The notes: generated from the sequence alone by a model not told the origin. Positions 7,793 to 15,501 are shown, numbered from the stretch's first letter. The stretch: 39,283 bases of DNA from an uncultured Clostridium sp. (GCA_900538475.1 UPYT01000027.1:1-39283), one strand, 5' to 3'. Numbers and translations: made by a program.

Positions 7793-9025
7793 ATGAGTCG
7801 GGTTGCAGTGATAGGAGGCGGAGCAGCCGGAATGCTGGCGGCCATTGCGGCGGCAGAACACGGCCATCAGGTGCAGCTTTTTGAGAAAAACGAGAAGCTG
7901 GGGAAAAAAATATATATTACAGGAAAGGGACGGTGCAATGTTACAAACGCCTGTGATACAGAGGAGCTGTTTGCAGCGGTTGTACACAATCCCAAGTTTC
8001 TTTACAGCAGCTTTTACAGCTTTACAAACCAGGATATGATGGAGCTGGTGGAAAGAAACGGCTGCCCCCTGAAAACAGAACGGGGCGGACGGGTATTTCC
8101 TGTTTCAGATAAGTCATCGGATGTAATCCGGGCGCTGACTGTGTGTTTAAAGAATGCAGGAGTTCAGGTGAGGCTTTATGAGGAGGTAGATTCTGTAGAA
8201 ACCAGAGATGGAAGGGTGTCTGGTATTCGTCTGAAAAAAACAAGAGAGATAGTTTCGGCTGATGCGGTGATTGTGGCTACGGGAGGCCTTTCCTATCCTT
8301 CTACAGGCTCTACAGGAGACGGGTACCGGTTTGCGGAAAAAACGGGACATACGGTAACCGATCTGTCTCCGGCCCTGGTTCCCTTTGAGACTGCAGAGCC
8401 AGTGGGAAGGGATTTGCAGGGACTTGCTCTGAAGAATATACAGGCAAAGATTCTGAAGGGAAAAAAGGTTCTTTATGAGGAGTTCGGGGAAATGCTGTTT
8501 ACGCATTTTGGAGTCAGCGGGCCGGTGCTGCTGTCAGCCAGCAGCTACGGAGCAGCGCAGCTGAAAAAGGGGCCGCTGACGCTTTCTTTAGACTTAAAGC
8601 CAGCGCTTTCGGAGGAACAGCTGGATGCCAGAATTCTCAGGGATTTTGAGGAGCAGAAAAACAAACAGTACAAAAATTCCCTCTCCCGTCTTCTTCCGGC
8701 AAAAATGATTCCGGTGATTGTGGAAAGAAGCGGTATTGATCCCGATAAAAAAATCAATGAAATTACAAAAGAGGAGCGTCGGCGGATCGTGCAGGCTGTT
8801 AAGGATTTCAGGCTGACCTTGACGGGGCTCAGAGGCTACAAGGAAGCGATTATTACTCAGGGAGGCATTTCCGTCCGGGAAATCAATCCGTCTACCATGG
8901 AGTCAAAGCTGGTAAAGGGTCTGTATTTTGCAGGTGAGGTTCTGGATCTGGATGCGGTGACAGGCGGATACAATCTTCAGATCGCCTGGTCTACAGGACA
9001 TCTGGCAGGAAGCTCTGTGGAATAA
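7793..9025 (+). CDS. BaiN/HI0933-family NAD(P)/FAD-dependent oxidoreductase
   Basis: A 410-residue flavoprotein. The N-terminal FAD-binding motif is VIGGGAAGMLAA, followed by the family marks LFEKNEKLGKKIYITGKGRCNVTN, ATGGLSYPSTGSTGDGY near residue 165-180, LFTHFGVSGP, and GGISVREINPSTMESKLVKGLYFAGE with the closing GGYNLQIAWSTG. This family (E. coli YhiN, Haemophilus HI0933, clostridial BaiN) has no firm general function. The name BaiN comes from a bile-acid dehydroxylation study, and nothing here suggests a bile-acid operon. It lies directly upstream of cmk-ispH-rpsA, a gene order often seen in Clostridia. Confidence 0.88.
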   Translation: MSRVAVIGGGAAGMLAAIAAAEHGHQVQLFEKNEKLGKKIYITGKGRCNVTNACDTEELFAAVVHNPKFLYSSFYSFTNQDMMELVERNGCPLKTERGGRVFPVSDKSSDVIRALTVCLKNAGVQVRLYEEVDSVETRDGRVSGIRLKKTREIVSADAVIVATGGLSYPSTGSTGDGYRFAEKTGHTVTDLSPALVPFETAEPVGRDLQGLALKNIQAKILKGKKVLYEEFGEMLFTHFGVSGPVLLSASSYGAAQLKKGPLTLSLDLKPALSEEQLDARILRDFEEQKNKQYKNSLSRLLPAKMIPVIVERSGIDPDKKINEITKEERRRIVQAVKDFRLTLTGLRGYKEAIITQGGISVREINPSTMESKLVKGLYFAGEVLDLDAVTGGYNLQIAWSTGHLAGSSVE

Positions 9026-9136
9026 CAAAGGCGCCTCAGAGGCCGTTGCCAGGGATTTCAGAGACTTACAGAATGCATCATAGACGCGAAAAAAGAGAAT
9101 ACATAACAGACAGCATAAAGGAGCAGATCAAGAATT

Positions 9137-9880
9137 ATGGAGCAGAAATCATTTAATATTGCAATTGATGGTCCGGCTGGCGCCGGAAAAAGCACCATTG
9201 CCCGGCTGGCGGCAAAACGGCTGGGATTTGTCTATGTGGATACTGGTGCCATGTATCGGGCGATTGCCCTGTATTTTTTAAGAAAGGGAATTCGTCCTGA
9301 GGATGTGCAGACGATTGCCAGTCTGGTTCAGGGCGCGGAAATTACGATTCGCTATGTAGACGGAACCCAGCAGGTTATTTTAAACGGGGAGGATGTGTCA
9401 GGACAAATCCGCACAGAGGAGGTTGGAAACATGGCTTCTGCTACCAGCGCCATTCCGGCAGTGCGGGCTCATCTTCTGGAGCTTCAGAGAAACCTGGCGG
9501 CCAGCGCCAACGTAATCATGGACGGCCGTGACATTGGAACCTGCATTCTTCCGGATGCGGATGTAAAGATTTTCCTGACGGCCAGCACCTCTGTTCGTGC
9601 CATGCGCCGGTACAGAGAGCTGCAGGAAAAAGGAATGATGTGTAATCTGGAAGAAATTGAGCAGGATATTATTGAACGGGATGCCAGGGATATGAACAGG
9701 GAGACGGCTCCTCTGAAGCAGGCGGAGGATGCCATGCTTCTGGACAGCTCTGACATGACGCTTGAGCAGGTGGTGCAGGCTATTCTTGAGGCGGCCTTTT
9801 CCCGCGGACTTGCACCTGGCTCACAAAAAGCCTCTGACCATGCAGATTCCGAAGCCGGACAGACAAAGGAGGAAGTCTGA
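9137..9880 (+). CDS. cmk: Cytidylate kinase
   Basis: A 247-residue (d)CMP kinase, which makes CDP or dCDP from ATP and the monophosphate for nucleic-acid and lipid synthesis. The P-loop GPAGAGKST spans residues 12-20. The D-T-G-A-M-Y-R substrate motif, M-D-G-R-D-I-G-T and the R-D-x-R-D-M-N-R-E lid-region motif are all present. The last 25 or so residues are an extra hydrophilic tail beyond the usual length of about 220. The stop codon overlaps the ispH start as ATGA, so the two are translationally coupled. An AAAGGAG site lies about 12 bases before the start. Confidence 0.95.
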   Translation: MEQKSFNIAIDGPAGAGKSTIARLAAKRLGFVYVDTGAMYRAIALYFLRKGIRPEDVQTIASLVQGAEITIRYVDGTQQVILNGEDVSGQIRTEEVGNMASATSAIPAVRAHLLELQRNLAASANVIMDGRDIGTCILPDADVKIFLTASTSVRAMRRYRELQEKGMMCNLEEIEQDIIERDARDMNRETAPLKQAEDAMLLDSSDMTLEQVVQAILEAAFSRGLAPGSQKASDHADSEAGQTKEEV

Positions 9881-10731
9881 TGGAAGTGATTGTTGCAAAG
9901 ACAGCAGGCTTCTGTTTTGGAGTCAAGCGGGCTGTGGAACAGGTTTACGAGCAGATTGAAAAGGCAGAGCGCCCGGTTTATACCTTTGGACCCATTATTC
10001 ACAACGAGCAGGTAGTGGAGGATCTGGCGCAAAAGGGCGTCCGGGTAATTGACACAGAAGAGGAACTGGAAGCGGTTCGCGATGCGATTGTGATTATCCG
10101 CTCTCATGGAGTTGGAAAGCATATTTACGATCTGCTGGAACAAAACGGCGTTACTGTGGTAGATGCCACCTGTCCTTTTGTTAAAAAAATCCACAGGATT
10201 GTCCAGGAGCAGCAGGCGGCGGGCCGGCGGGTCATCATTGTGGGGAATCCTGATCATCCGGAGGTACAGGGGATCCGGGGATGGGGAGATGAGGGCACTT
10301 TGGTGGTAGAAAACGCAGATCAAATCGAGAATTTGCCGGTTTCCACAAAGGATAAGCTGTGCGTTGTGGCCCAAACGACATTTAATTACAATAAATTTCA
10401 AGATTTAGTTGAAAAATTTGAGAAAAAGGGTTATGATATACTTGTTTTAAATACGATTTGCAATGCAACACAGGAAAGACAAGTGGAAGCTAAGCGTATT
10501 GCTTCTGAAGTGGACGCTATGATTGTAATAGGAGGCAGAAATAGCTCCAACACACAGAAACTCTACGAGATATGCCGAAAGGAATGTAAGAACACTTACT
10601 TTATCCAGACACTAGGCGATTTCAACCCTGAATGTGTGAATTCTGTGCGCAGCGTAGGTATTACAGCGGGGGCATCTACCCCCAATCAAATTATTGAGGA
10701 GGTTCATACTAATGTCAGAATTAAGTTTTGA
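9880..10731 (+). CDS. ispH: 4-hydroxy-3-methylbut-2-enyl diphosphate reductase
   Basis: A 283-residue iron-sulfur enzyme that carries out the last step of the MEP isoprenoid pathway, reducing HMBPP to IPP and DMAPP. The three cysteines that hold the [4Fe-4S] cluster are C12 (AGFCFGVKRAV), C98 (DATCPFV) and C194 (NTICNATQ). The active-site Glu and Asn region is recognisable in NATQERQ and GGRNSSNT. In many Clostridia IspH is fused to ribosomal protein S1; here the two are separate genes that overlap by 20 bases in different frames. The last third of the gene is visibly richer in A and T than the first part and contains a promoter-like sequence. Confidence 0.95.
   Translation: MEVIVAKTAGFCFGVKRAVEQVYEQIEKAERPVYTFGPIIHNEQVVEDLAQKGVRVIDTEEELEAVRDAIVIIRSHGVGKHIYDLLEQNGVTVVDATCPFVKKIHRIVQEQQAAGRRVIIVGNPDHPEVQGIRGWGDEGTLVVENADQIENLPVSTKDKLCVVAQTTFNYNKFQDLVEKFEKKGYDILVLNTICNATQERQVEAKRIASEVDAMIVIGGRNSSNTQKLYEICRKECKNTYFIQTLGDFNPECVNSVRSVGITAGASTPNQIIEEVHTNVRIKF
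10409..10437 (+). promoter_or_regulatory. Probable internal promoter for rpsA within ispH
   Basis: TTGAAA (10409-10414), a 17-base spacer and TATGAT (10432-10437) sit inside the ispH reading frame about 275 bases before the rpsA start. The surrounding bases are AT-rich compared with the rest of ispH. A separate promoter would let the S1 gene be made at higher levels than the two metabolic enzymes upstream. Confidence 0.55.
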
Positions 10732-11821
10732 ACAAATGTTGGAGGAATCATTAAAAACCATACGTACAGGAGAGATTGTCACTGGTAAAGTAATCGATGT
10801 GAAAGATGATGAAATCGTCCTGAATATAGGTTATAAGTCTGATGGTATTATTCCGAGAAGCGAATATACCAATGATTCCAACGCAGATTTAAGAAATCTG
10901 GTACAGGTTGGCGACGAGATGGAAGCCAAGGTAGTAAAGGTAAACGACGGCGAGGGCCAGGTTGCTCTGTCCTATAAGAGACTGGCTGCCGACAAGGGCA
11001 ACAAGAGACTGGAAGAGGCATTTGAGAACCATGAGGTTCTGACTGCAAAGGTTGCACAGGTTCTGGACGGCGGTTTAAGCGTTCTGGTAGACGAGGCCAG
11101 AGTATTTATTCCGGCAAGTCTGGTATCTGATACTTACGAGAAGGATCTGACCAAATACGCTGGTCAGGAGATCGAGTTCGTAATTACTGAATTCAATCCG
11201 AAGAGAAGAAGAGTGATCGGTGACAGAAAGCAGCTGATGGTTGCTAAGAAGGCTGAGATGCAGAAAGAGCTGTTCGAGAGAATCCACGTTGGTGATACCG
11301 TAGAGGGCGTGGTAAAGAACGTAACAGACTTTGGTGCATTTATCGATCTGGGCGGAGCAGATGGACTGCTTCATATTTCTGAGATGTCCTGGGGACGCGT
11401 AGAAAACCCGAAAAAGGTATTTAAAGCTGGCGAGCAGGTACGTGCTCTGATTAAAGATATCAGCGGCGAGAAGATTGCTCTGAGCCTGAAGTTCCCGGAG
11501 GAGAATCCTTGGGTAAAGGCAGCAGATAACTATGCTGTGGGCAACGTAGTAACCGGTCGTGTTGCACGTATGACTGACTTCGGTGCATTTGTAGAGCTGG
11601 AGCCGGGTGTAGACGCTCTGCTTCATGTATCTCAGATTTCCAGAGAGCATGTTGACAAACCGGCAGACGTACTGAGCATTGGTCAGGAGATTGAGGCTAA
11701 GGTTGTTGATTTCAACGGCGAAGACCACAAGATCAGCCTGAGCATGAAGGCTCTGCAGGCAGCTCCTGAGCAGGCAGATGTTGCAGACGTTGACATTGAC
11801 GCTGTAGCAGATGCAGAGTAA
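10712..11821 (+). CDS. rpsA: 30S ribosomal protein S1 (four S1 domains)
   Basis: A 369-residue protein with four S1 RNA-binding repeats, starting near residues 18, 103, 188 and 273. Each begins with the GxxVxGxVxxV pattern (GEIVTGKVIDV, HEVLTAKVAQV, GDTVEGVVKNV, GNVVTGRVARM). Repeats 3 and 4 have the best-kept TDFGAF(I/V)xL core. The four-domain form is usual in Firmicutes, compared with six in E. coli. The ATG at 10712 follows GAGGAGG and is preferred to a TTG at 10694. Codon use is that of a highly expressed gene. A strong terminator follows. Confidence 0.92.
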   Translation: MSELSFEQMLEESLKTIRTGEIVTGKVIDVKDDEIVLNIGYKSDGIIPRSEYTNDSNADLRNLVQVGDEMEAKVVKVNDGEGQVALSYKRLAADKGNKRLEEAFENHEVLTAKVAQVLDGGLSVLVDEARVFIPASLVSDTYEKDLTKYAGQEIEFVITEFNPKRRRVIGDRKQLMVAKKAEMQKELFERIHVGDTVEGVVKNVTDFGAFIDLGGADGLLHISEMSWGRVENPKKVFKAGEQVRALIKDISGEKIALSLKFPEENPWVKAADNYAVGNVVTGRVARMTDFGAFVELEPGVDALLHVSQISREHVDKPADVLSIGQEIEAKVVDFNGEDHKISLSMKALQAAPEQADVADVDIDAVADAE

Positions 11822-11863
11822 AACCCACAAGGTTTGAATAGGATAAGATAATAAGGATTTTTC

Positions 11864-11899
11864 AGGCGGGATTTTCGTAAGAAAATCCCGCCTCCTTTT
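11864..11899 (+). terminator. Strong intrinsic terminator after rpsA
   Basis: A perfect 13 base-pair stem (11864-11876 with 11881-11893, AGGCGGGATTTTC and its complement) with a GTAA loop, followed by a short TTTT. Confidence 0.9.
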
Positions 11900-11933
11900 G
11901 TAAGGACTGTTCTCCGATTGCGGAGCTTTATGA

Positions 11934-12572
11934 ACACAAAAGAGAGGCGGTAAAGGAAAAAAGCTGTGTCTGATTCCGACTACCTGCGGGAACGATATCA
12001 GAACCCGGGCTAAGGCGAAAGCGGCAGCAGGCTCAGACGCAAGAATGAACGGCTGTGAGCTTCCGGTAATTATCAATTCCGGAAGCGGAAATCAGGGGAT
12101 TACGGTTTCTATTCCGGTGATTGAGTATGCAAAAGAAGTGGGAACAGATGGGGAGCACCTCCTTCGGGCTCTGGCACTTTCCAATCTGACTGCAATTCAT
12201 CAGAAAACAGGTATCGGCACCTTGTCTGCCTACTGCGGAGCAGTCAGCGCGGGAGCGGGGGCAGGAGCAGGAATCGCTTATCTTTGTGGGGGAACCTATG
12301 AGGAGGTTGTTCATACAGTAGTGAATGCGCTGGCGATTGTATCCGGAATTGTCTGCGACGGGGCGAAGGCATCCTGCGCGGCCAAGATTGCTTCTTCTGT
12401 GGACGCAGCGATTCTGGGCTACAATATGTATAAGCGAGGACAGGAATTCCGCCGCGGAGACGGAATTGTGATGCAGAATATCGAGGAAACGATCCGGGGA
12501 ATTGGCCGACTGGGAAAAGACGGTATGAAAGAAACAAATGAAGAAATTATCAAGTTAATGGTTGGAGAATAA
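11934..12572 (+). pseudogene. 3' remnant of an L-cysteine desulfidase (CyuA/UPF0597) gene
   Basis: The open frame matches only the last 200 or so residues of a family whose members are about 430 long. Family-like sequence starts near 11990 (NDIRTRAKAKAAAGSDARMNG) and runs on through NSGSGNQGITVSIPVIEYA, SGIVCDGAKASCAAK and the C-terminal helix. The frame is closed upstream by a stop at 11931-11933. The N-terminal half, which in this family carries the ALGCTEP cysteine that helps hold the iron-sulfur cluster, is absent. The rpsA terminator lies 34 bases further up. An ATG at 12045 could start a 175-residue protein, but it has no ribosome site and begins inside a conserved block. I read it as a deletion remnant. 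A terminator still follows it. Confidence 0.75.
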
Positions 12573-12582
12573 GCATTGACAG

Positions 12583-12614
12583 GGGGTATCCGTTTTTGGA
12601 CGGATACCCCTTTT
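12583..12614 (+). terminator. Intrinsic terminator after the cyuA remnant
   Basis: A 10 base-pair stem, GGGGTATCCG (12583-12592) with CGGATACCCC (12601-12610), and a loop of 8 bases, followed by TTTT. It is the intact end of the otherwise truncated gene. Confidence 0.88.
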
Positions 12615-12643
12615 GTGTTATGAAAAAATCACGCAATTCTATA

Positions 12644-12706
12644 TTGACATATAATATTATATGCTGTATAGTATTAGTAACAGGATATTATATAACATAT
12701 AATATC
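12644..12706 (+). promoter_or_regulatory. padR promoter with two AT-rich palindromes
   Basis: TTGACA (12644-12649), 17 bases and TATAGT (12667-12672) form a strong promoter. The spacer holds a 14-base palindrome ATATAATATTATAT (12649-12662). Downstream of the -10 is a second site, GATATTATAT (12684-12693) and ATATAATATC (12697-12706), separated by AAC. Both share the ATATAATAT half. PadR proteins bind such AT-rich palindromes as dimers and often repress their own gene, so autoregulation is likely. Confidence 0.7.
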
Positions 12707-12758
12707 GCCTGAGAAACAATATGAGATGAAGGATAATGCACAGAAAGGCGGGCCGGAT

Positions 12759-13079
12759 ATGATTTTTAATACAGGAGCAGCGCTTTTGGATGCCATTGTG
12801 CTGGCAGCTGTGTCCAGGGAGAAGGAAGGGACATACGGATATAAGATTACCCAGGATGTACGGGAAGCGATTGATATTTCTGAATCAACGCTGTATCCGG
12901 TGCTGAGGCGGCTGCAGAAGGAAGCGTGTTTGGAAACGTATGATATGGCCATTGATGGAAGAAACAGAAGATATTACCGGATTACGGAAAGCGGGAGACT
13001 GCAGCTGAATCTTTATCGGAGTGAATGGCATGTGTATTCTGAGAAAATATCCAGAATCCTTGAGGAGGCTAAGGTATGA
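12759..13079 (+). CDS. PadR-family transcriptional regulator
   Basis: A 106-residue winged-helix regulator. The segments LDAIVLAAVSREKEGTYGYKIT, ISESTLYPVLRRLQKEACLE and GRNRRYYRITESGR are the PadR fold: start of the winged helix, recognition helix and wing. The chain then ends in a helix used for dimerisation. I chose the ATG at 12759, with AAAGGCGG upstream; an ATG at 12726 has no site. The gene overlaps the HAAS gene as ATGA. PadR next to HAAS/DUF1700 and DUF4097 genes is a recurring Firmicutes arrangement, presumably an envelope-stress switch. The signal is unknown. Confidence 0.9.
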   Translation: MIFNTGAALLDAIVLAAVSREKEGTYGYKITQDVREAIDISESTLYPVLRRLQKEACLETYDMAIDGRNRRYYRITESGRLQLNLYRSEWHVYSEKISRILEEAKV

Positions 13080-13867
13080 GAAGAGCAGAATTTATGAAAG
13101 AGCTGGAATACCTGCTGCAGGATATTCCCGATGAGGAAAAGGAAGAGGCACTGGCTTATTATCGGGATTATCTGGAGGAAGCCGGTGATGAAAATGAAGA
13201 GCAGGTGATCCGGGAATTTGGAAGTCCGGAACGGGTTGCAGCGATTATTCGAAGCGATCTGGACGGCAATCTGGAAAACGGAGGAGAGTTTACAGAATCT
13301 GGGTATCAGGACGAGCGTTTCCGGGAACCGAATTACCAGGTTGCTAAGCGGATGGATTTGCCAGAGAAGAGTGCCTGGCAGCAGGAAGGAACTCATTGGC
13401 AGGAAGGAAGTTCCAGGCAGGAAAACAGAGGATATTCTGAAAACTGGAAGCAGCAGGACTTTAGGGACAGAATGTGGCTGAAGCGTCTTTTAAAGGTAGG
13501 ACTTCTGCTGGTGATTCTGGGAGTGCTGGCTCCGATTTTACTGGGAGCAGGCGGAACCGTTCTGGGGATTTTGCTGGCAGCAGCGCTTCTTCTGGCTGGA
13601 GCTGTGGTTCTGATTGGAGTTCTTACAGTGACAGCTTGCCTGGGTGCAGCAGCTCTTCTGGTATGGGGAGCCGGTCTGATGTTTACAGAACCAGGAACAG
13701 GCATGATGGTTCTCGGAGCTGGTGTTGGAGCTCTGGGATTGGGGCTGATTGGAATTGTACTTTCTGTTCTGATTTATGGAAAATTTCTTCCCTGGTGCAT
13801 TCGCGGTTTGGTTAATGGCATCAGCAGTCTGATCCATAGAGGAAAGTGGTGCGGACAGAAGGGCTGA
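13076..13867 (+). CDS. HAAS/DUF1700-domain membrane protein
   Basis: A 263-residue protein. Residues 1-70 carry the HAAS domain (FMKELEYLLQDIPDEEKEEALAYY, then EEQVIREFGSPERVAAII), a small helical domain commonly paired with PadR regulators. Residues 80-135 form a polar Gln/Glu/Trp-rich linker. From about 140 there are three or four hydrophobic, Gly/Ala/Leu-rich membrane segments. It is thought that the HAAS domain contacts the PadR partner, with the membrane part sensing or holding it; that is inference. It starts inside the padR stop codon. Confidence 0.85.
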   Translation: MRRAEFMKELEYLLQDIPDEEKEEALAYYRDYLEEAGDENEEQVIREFGSPERVAAIIRSDLDGNLENGGEFTESGYQDERFREPNYQVAKRMDLPEKSAWQQEGTHWQEGSSRQENRGYSENWKQQDFRDRMWLKRLLKVGLLLVILGVLAPILLGAGGTVLGILLAAALLLAGAVVLIGVLTVTACLGAAALLVWGAGLMFTEPGTGMMVLGAGVGALGLGLIGIVLSVLIYGKFLPWCIRGLVNGISSLIHRGKWCGQKG

Positions 13868-13890
13868 AAAATGGAAAGGAGAGGAAGCCT

Positions 13891-14853
13891 TTGAAAAAAT
13901 GGATGATAGGACTGGCGGCGGCTGGCGGAGTTTTCTGTCTGGCAGGAGTGGGAATGATTGCAGCTGGTGTTATGATGTATGGAACCGGGGGAAGACAGGC
14001 ACCTCCCTGGCTTGTCCGGATTGAGGAGGATTTTTCAGCTGTTTCGGAGGAGCTGGAGGAAATTCCTGAGTGTCCGATGGAAATTGCCGCAGGAGATACC
14101 GGATCTGGGGACAAGTCAGAAGGTGCAGGCACTGCAGGAACCGCAGGCGCAAATGAGAACGCAGGGAATTCGGAAAGTGTCAAAACAGAGAGTTCGATTC
14201 CGAATGGTCAGATTTATGAAAATGTAAGGAGCCTGGAGCTGGAAACTGTGAGCGAACAGGTGCAGATAGTGGAAACTGAGGACCTGGAAGAAGGGCAGAT
14301 TCAGGTGGTTCAGAGTGGAGATGGAGCAGATTATCGCGTTTATCAGGAAGGAAGAGAATTAAAAATTCGCCTGCCGCGAAATATTAGCAGAAATACCGCA
14401 GGGAACCTCAAAATGAAAGCGCTGGTGATTTCCATTCCCGTTTCCTATGAATTTGATCAGATAGAGCTTGAACATGTGGCAGGAAGCCTTTATGCAGAAA
14501 GACTTTTTGCCAGAGAGCTTTCTGTGGAGATGATTTCTGGAACAGCAGATATTGCCGGAGGCAGTGTGAAGGAACTGGAGATTGAGTGTATATCCGGAAG
14601 CTGCCGATGCATGGCAGCTGCAGAATACAGCGCTTCGGTGGAAAATATTTCCGGAGATACCAGTATTTGTCTGGCAGGAGCAGAGGATGATTTTGATTAT
14701 GAAATTGAGGCTGGAGGCGGCAGTATTTATTTTAATGGGGAAGAGCAGAGGGCTTTTGAGAACAGCTGGAAGGAGAGCCATTTGAACTATCATACTGGCC
14801 GGGAGGTGGAGCTTAGCTGCGCCAGTGGAACAATTACGGTAGAATATGAGTGA
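13891..14853 (+). CDS. Membrane-anchored DUF4097 (adhesin-like beta-helix) protein
   Basis: About 320 residues. A hydrophobic segment near residues 5-28 anchors it in the membrane. An acidic, Gly/Ala/Glu-rich region follows, and the second half shows the repeating strand pattern of DUF4097 proteins (LELETVSEQVQI, VEMISGTADI, ECISGSCRC, ENISGDTSI, SCASGTITVEYE), which forms a beta-helix on the outer face. I place the start at the TTG (13891) because GGAGAGG lies just before it; a GTG at 13846 would overlap the HAAS gene and lacks a site. It works with the PadR and HAAS partners; its ligand is unknown. Confidence 0.8.
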   Translation: MKKWMIGLAAAGGVFCLAGVGMIAAGVMMYGTGGRQAPPWLVRIEEDFSAVSEELEEIPECPMEIAAGDTGSGDKSEGAGTAGTAGANENAGNSESVKTESSIPNGQIYENVRSLELETVSEQVQIVETEDLEEGQIQVVQSGDGADYRVYQEGRELKIRLPRNISRNTAGNLKMKALVISIPVSYEFDQIELEHVAGSLYAERLFARELSVEMISGTADIAGGSVKELEIECISGSCRCMAAAEYSASVENISGDTSICLAGAEDDFDYEIEAGGGSIYFNGEEQRAFENSWKESHLNYHTGREVELSCASGTITVEYE

Positions 14854-14913
14854 CTGTTCAGGAGGGCATCTTCTCGTCCGGCAAAGCCGGACAAGAAGCA
14901 TCGGAGACAGTTA
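14851..14913 (+). repeat. Long hairpin spanning the DUF4097 stop codon
   Basis: An inner stem of 13 pairs with one mismatch (14870-14882 with 14886-14898, loop AAA) lies within an outer 7-base stem (14851-14857 with 14907-14913, one G-T pair). It starts in the stop codon of the DUF4097 gene. There is no T run, so it is more likely an mRNA-stability or folding element than a terminator. A related ACTGTTCAG motif recurs at about 7705-7715, without the full hairpin. Confidence 0.55.
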
Positions 14914-14945
14914 CCAAAAAATAACAGAAATCAGGAGGAAAAGAC

Positions 14946-15146
14946 ATGGATATGAACAGAAAGCTGTATCGCTCAAATACAAACCGTATGATTTGCGGTG
15001 TATGCGGAGGAATTGGAGAATACTTAAATGTGGATCCTACGCTGGTTCGGTTGATCTGGGCCCTTGTGGCCTGCTCCGGAGCAGGCGTTGTGGCATATTT
15101 GCTGGCGGCAGTTATTATCCCCCAGGATCCGGGAAGCAGCTATTAA
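14946..15146 (+). CDS. PspC-domain membrane protein
   Basis: A 66-residue protein: a short N-terminal KLYRSNTNRMICGVCGGIGEYLNVDPTLVR segment, the classic PspC opening, and one membrane span near residues 37-58. PspC proteins relate to envelope stress in phage-shock and LiaFSR-type systems. With the preceding three genes it forms a set of regulator, HAAS partner, surface protein and PspC. AGGAGG lies 7-8 bases before the ATG. Confidence 0.93.
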   Translation: MDMNRKLYRSNTNRMICGVCGGIGEYLNVDPTLVRLIWALVACSGAGVVAYLLAAVIIPQDPGSSY

Positions 15147-15214
15147 AGAAAACAGATATCAGCTTGGTGCAGAAAATGTTTTAAATCGGTAAAAACCGTA
15201 TGAAATCAGAACAT

Positions 15215-15255
15215 ACAGGGCATACTCTTAGAAAATCATAAGGAGGATGCCCTGT
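15215..15255 (+). promoter_or_regulatory. Leader hairpin holding the spore-protein ribosome site
   Basis: ACAGGGCAT (15215-15223) pairs perfectly with ATGCCCTGT (15247-15255). The 23-base loop ends in AAGGAGG (15240-15246), the ribosome site of the next gene, whose ATG is at 15259. If it folds, the right arm lies between the ribosome site and the start codon. TTTT follows, so it could also act as a terminator for the PspC transcript. Confidence 0.5.
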
Positions 15256-15258
15256 TTT

Positions 15259-15501
15259 ATGTCTAAGAATAAGAATAAACAACCATTTGACTGGAAAAAT
15301 ATGACACCGGAGGAAAAACTGAAATTTGAGATTGCAGAGGAGCTGGGCCTGAAGGATCGGGTTTTAGAGGGAGGCTGGAAATGTCTGACCTCTAAGGAAA
15401 GCGGGCGAATTGGAGGACTGATTGCCAGAAGGAAGCGGGAGTGGAAGCATTTGTCAGAGCAGGAACGTTCGGAGGAGCATTTGAAAAAAGAGAATGGTTA
15501 A
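15259..15501 (+). CDS. Alpha/beta-type small acid-soluble spore protein
   Basis: An 80-residue basic protein. The pattern LKFEIAEELGL, then GWKCLTSKESGRIGGLIARRKRE, follows the two-helix plan of alpha/beta-type SASPs (E-I-A-x-E-L-G, then L-T-S-x-E-x-G-x-x-G-G-x-x-x-R-x). These coat spore DNA and protect it from UV and chemical damage, and E-I-A is the usual place for GPR protease cleavage. The N-terminus (SKNKNKQPFDWKNMTPEEK) and the C-terminal Glu/Lys tail are longer than usual, so it is a divergent member. I prefer the ATG at 15259, since the one at 15247 directly abuts the ribosome site. The presence of an SASP implies a spore former. Confidence 0.75.
   Translation: MSKNKNKQPFDWKNMTPEEKLKFEIAEELGLKDRVLEGGWKCLTSKESGRIGGLIARRKREWKHLSEQERSEEHLKKENG

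Noticed and set aside
9484..10401. A 305-codon minus-strand open frame over cmk and ispH
   Set aside because: Antisense to two conserved enzymes, no motif or ribosome site.
10694..10731. A fused IspH-S1 protein as in some Clostridia
   Set aside because: The ispH frame ends in TGA at 10729-10731, rpsA is in a different frame, and it has its own GAGGAGG and ATG.
11075..12076. A 333-codon minus-strand open frame over rpsA
   Set aside because: The opposite strand codes four clear S1 domains and a terminator crosses the frame; it has no recognisable protein content.
12045..12572. An intact short gene for a cysteine desulfidase
   Set aside because: Its ATG lies inside a conserved block, the in-frame homology goes further upstream, and half the family length is missing.
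12726..12758. An earlier ATG start for the PadR gene
   Set aside because: No ribosome site before 12726, and the extra residues are not part of the PadR fold.
14846..15184. A 112-codon frame overlapping the PspC gene
   Set aside because: Out of frame with the clear PspC protein and spans the hairpin; no motif.
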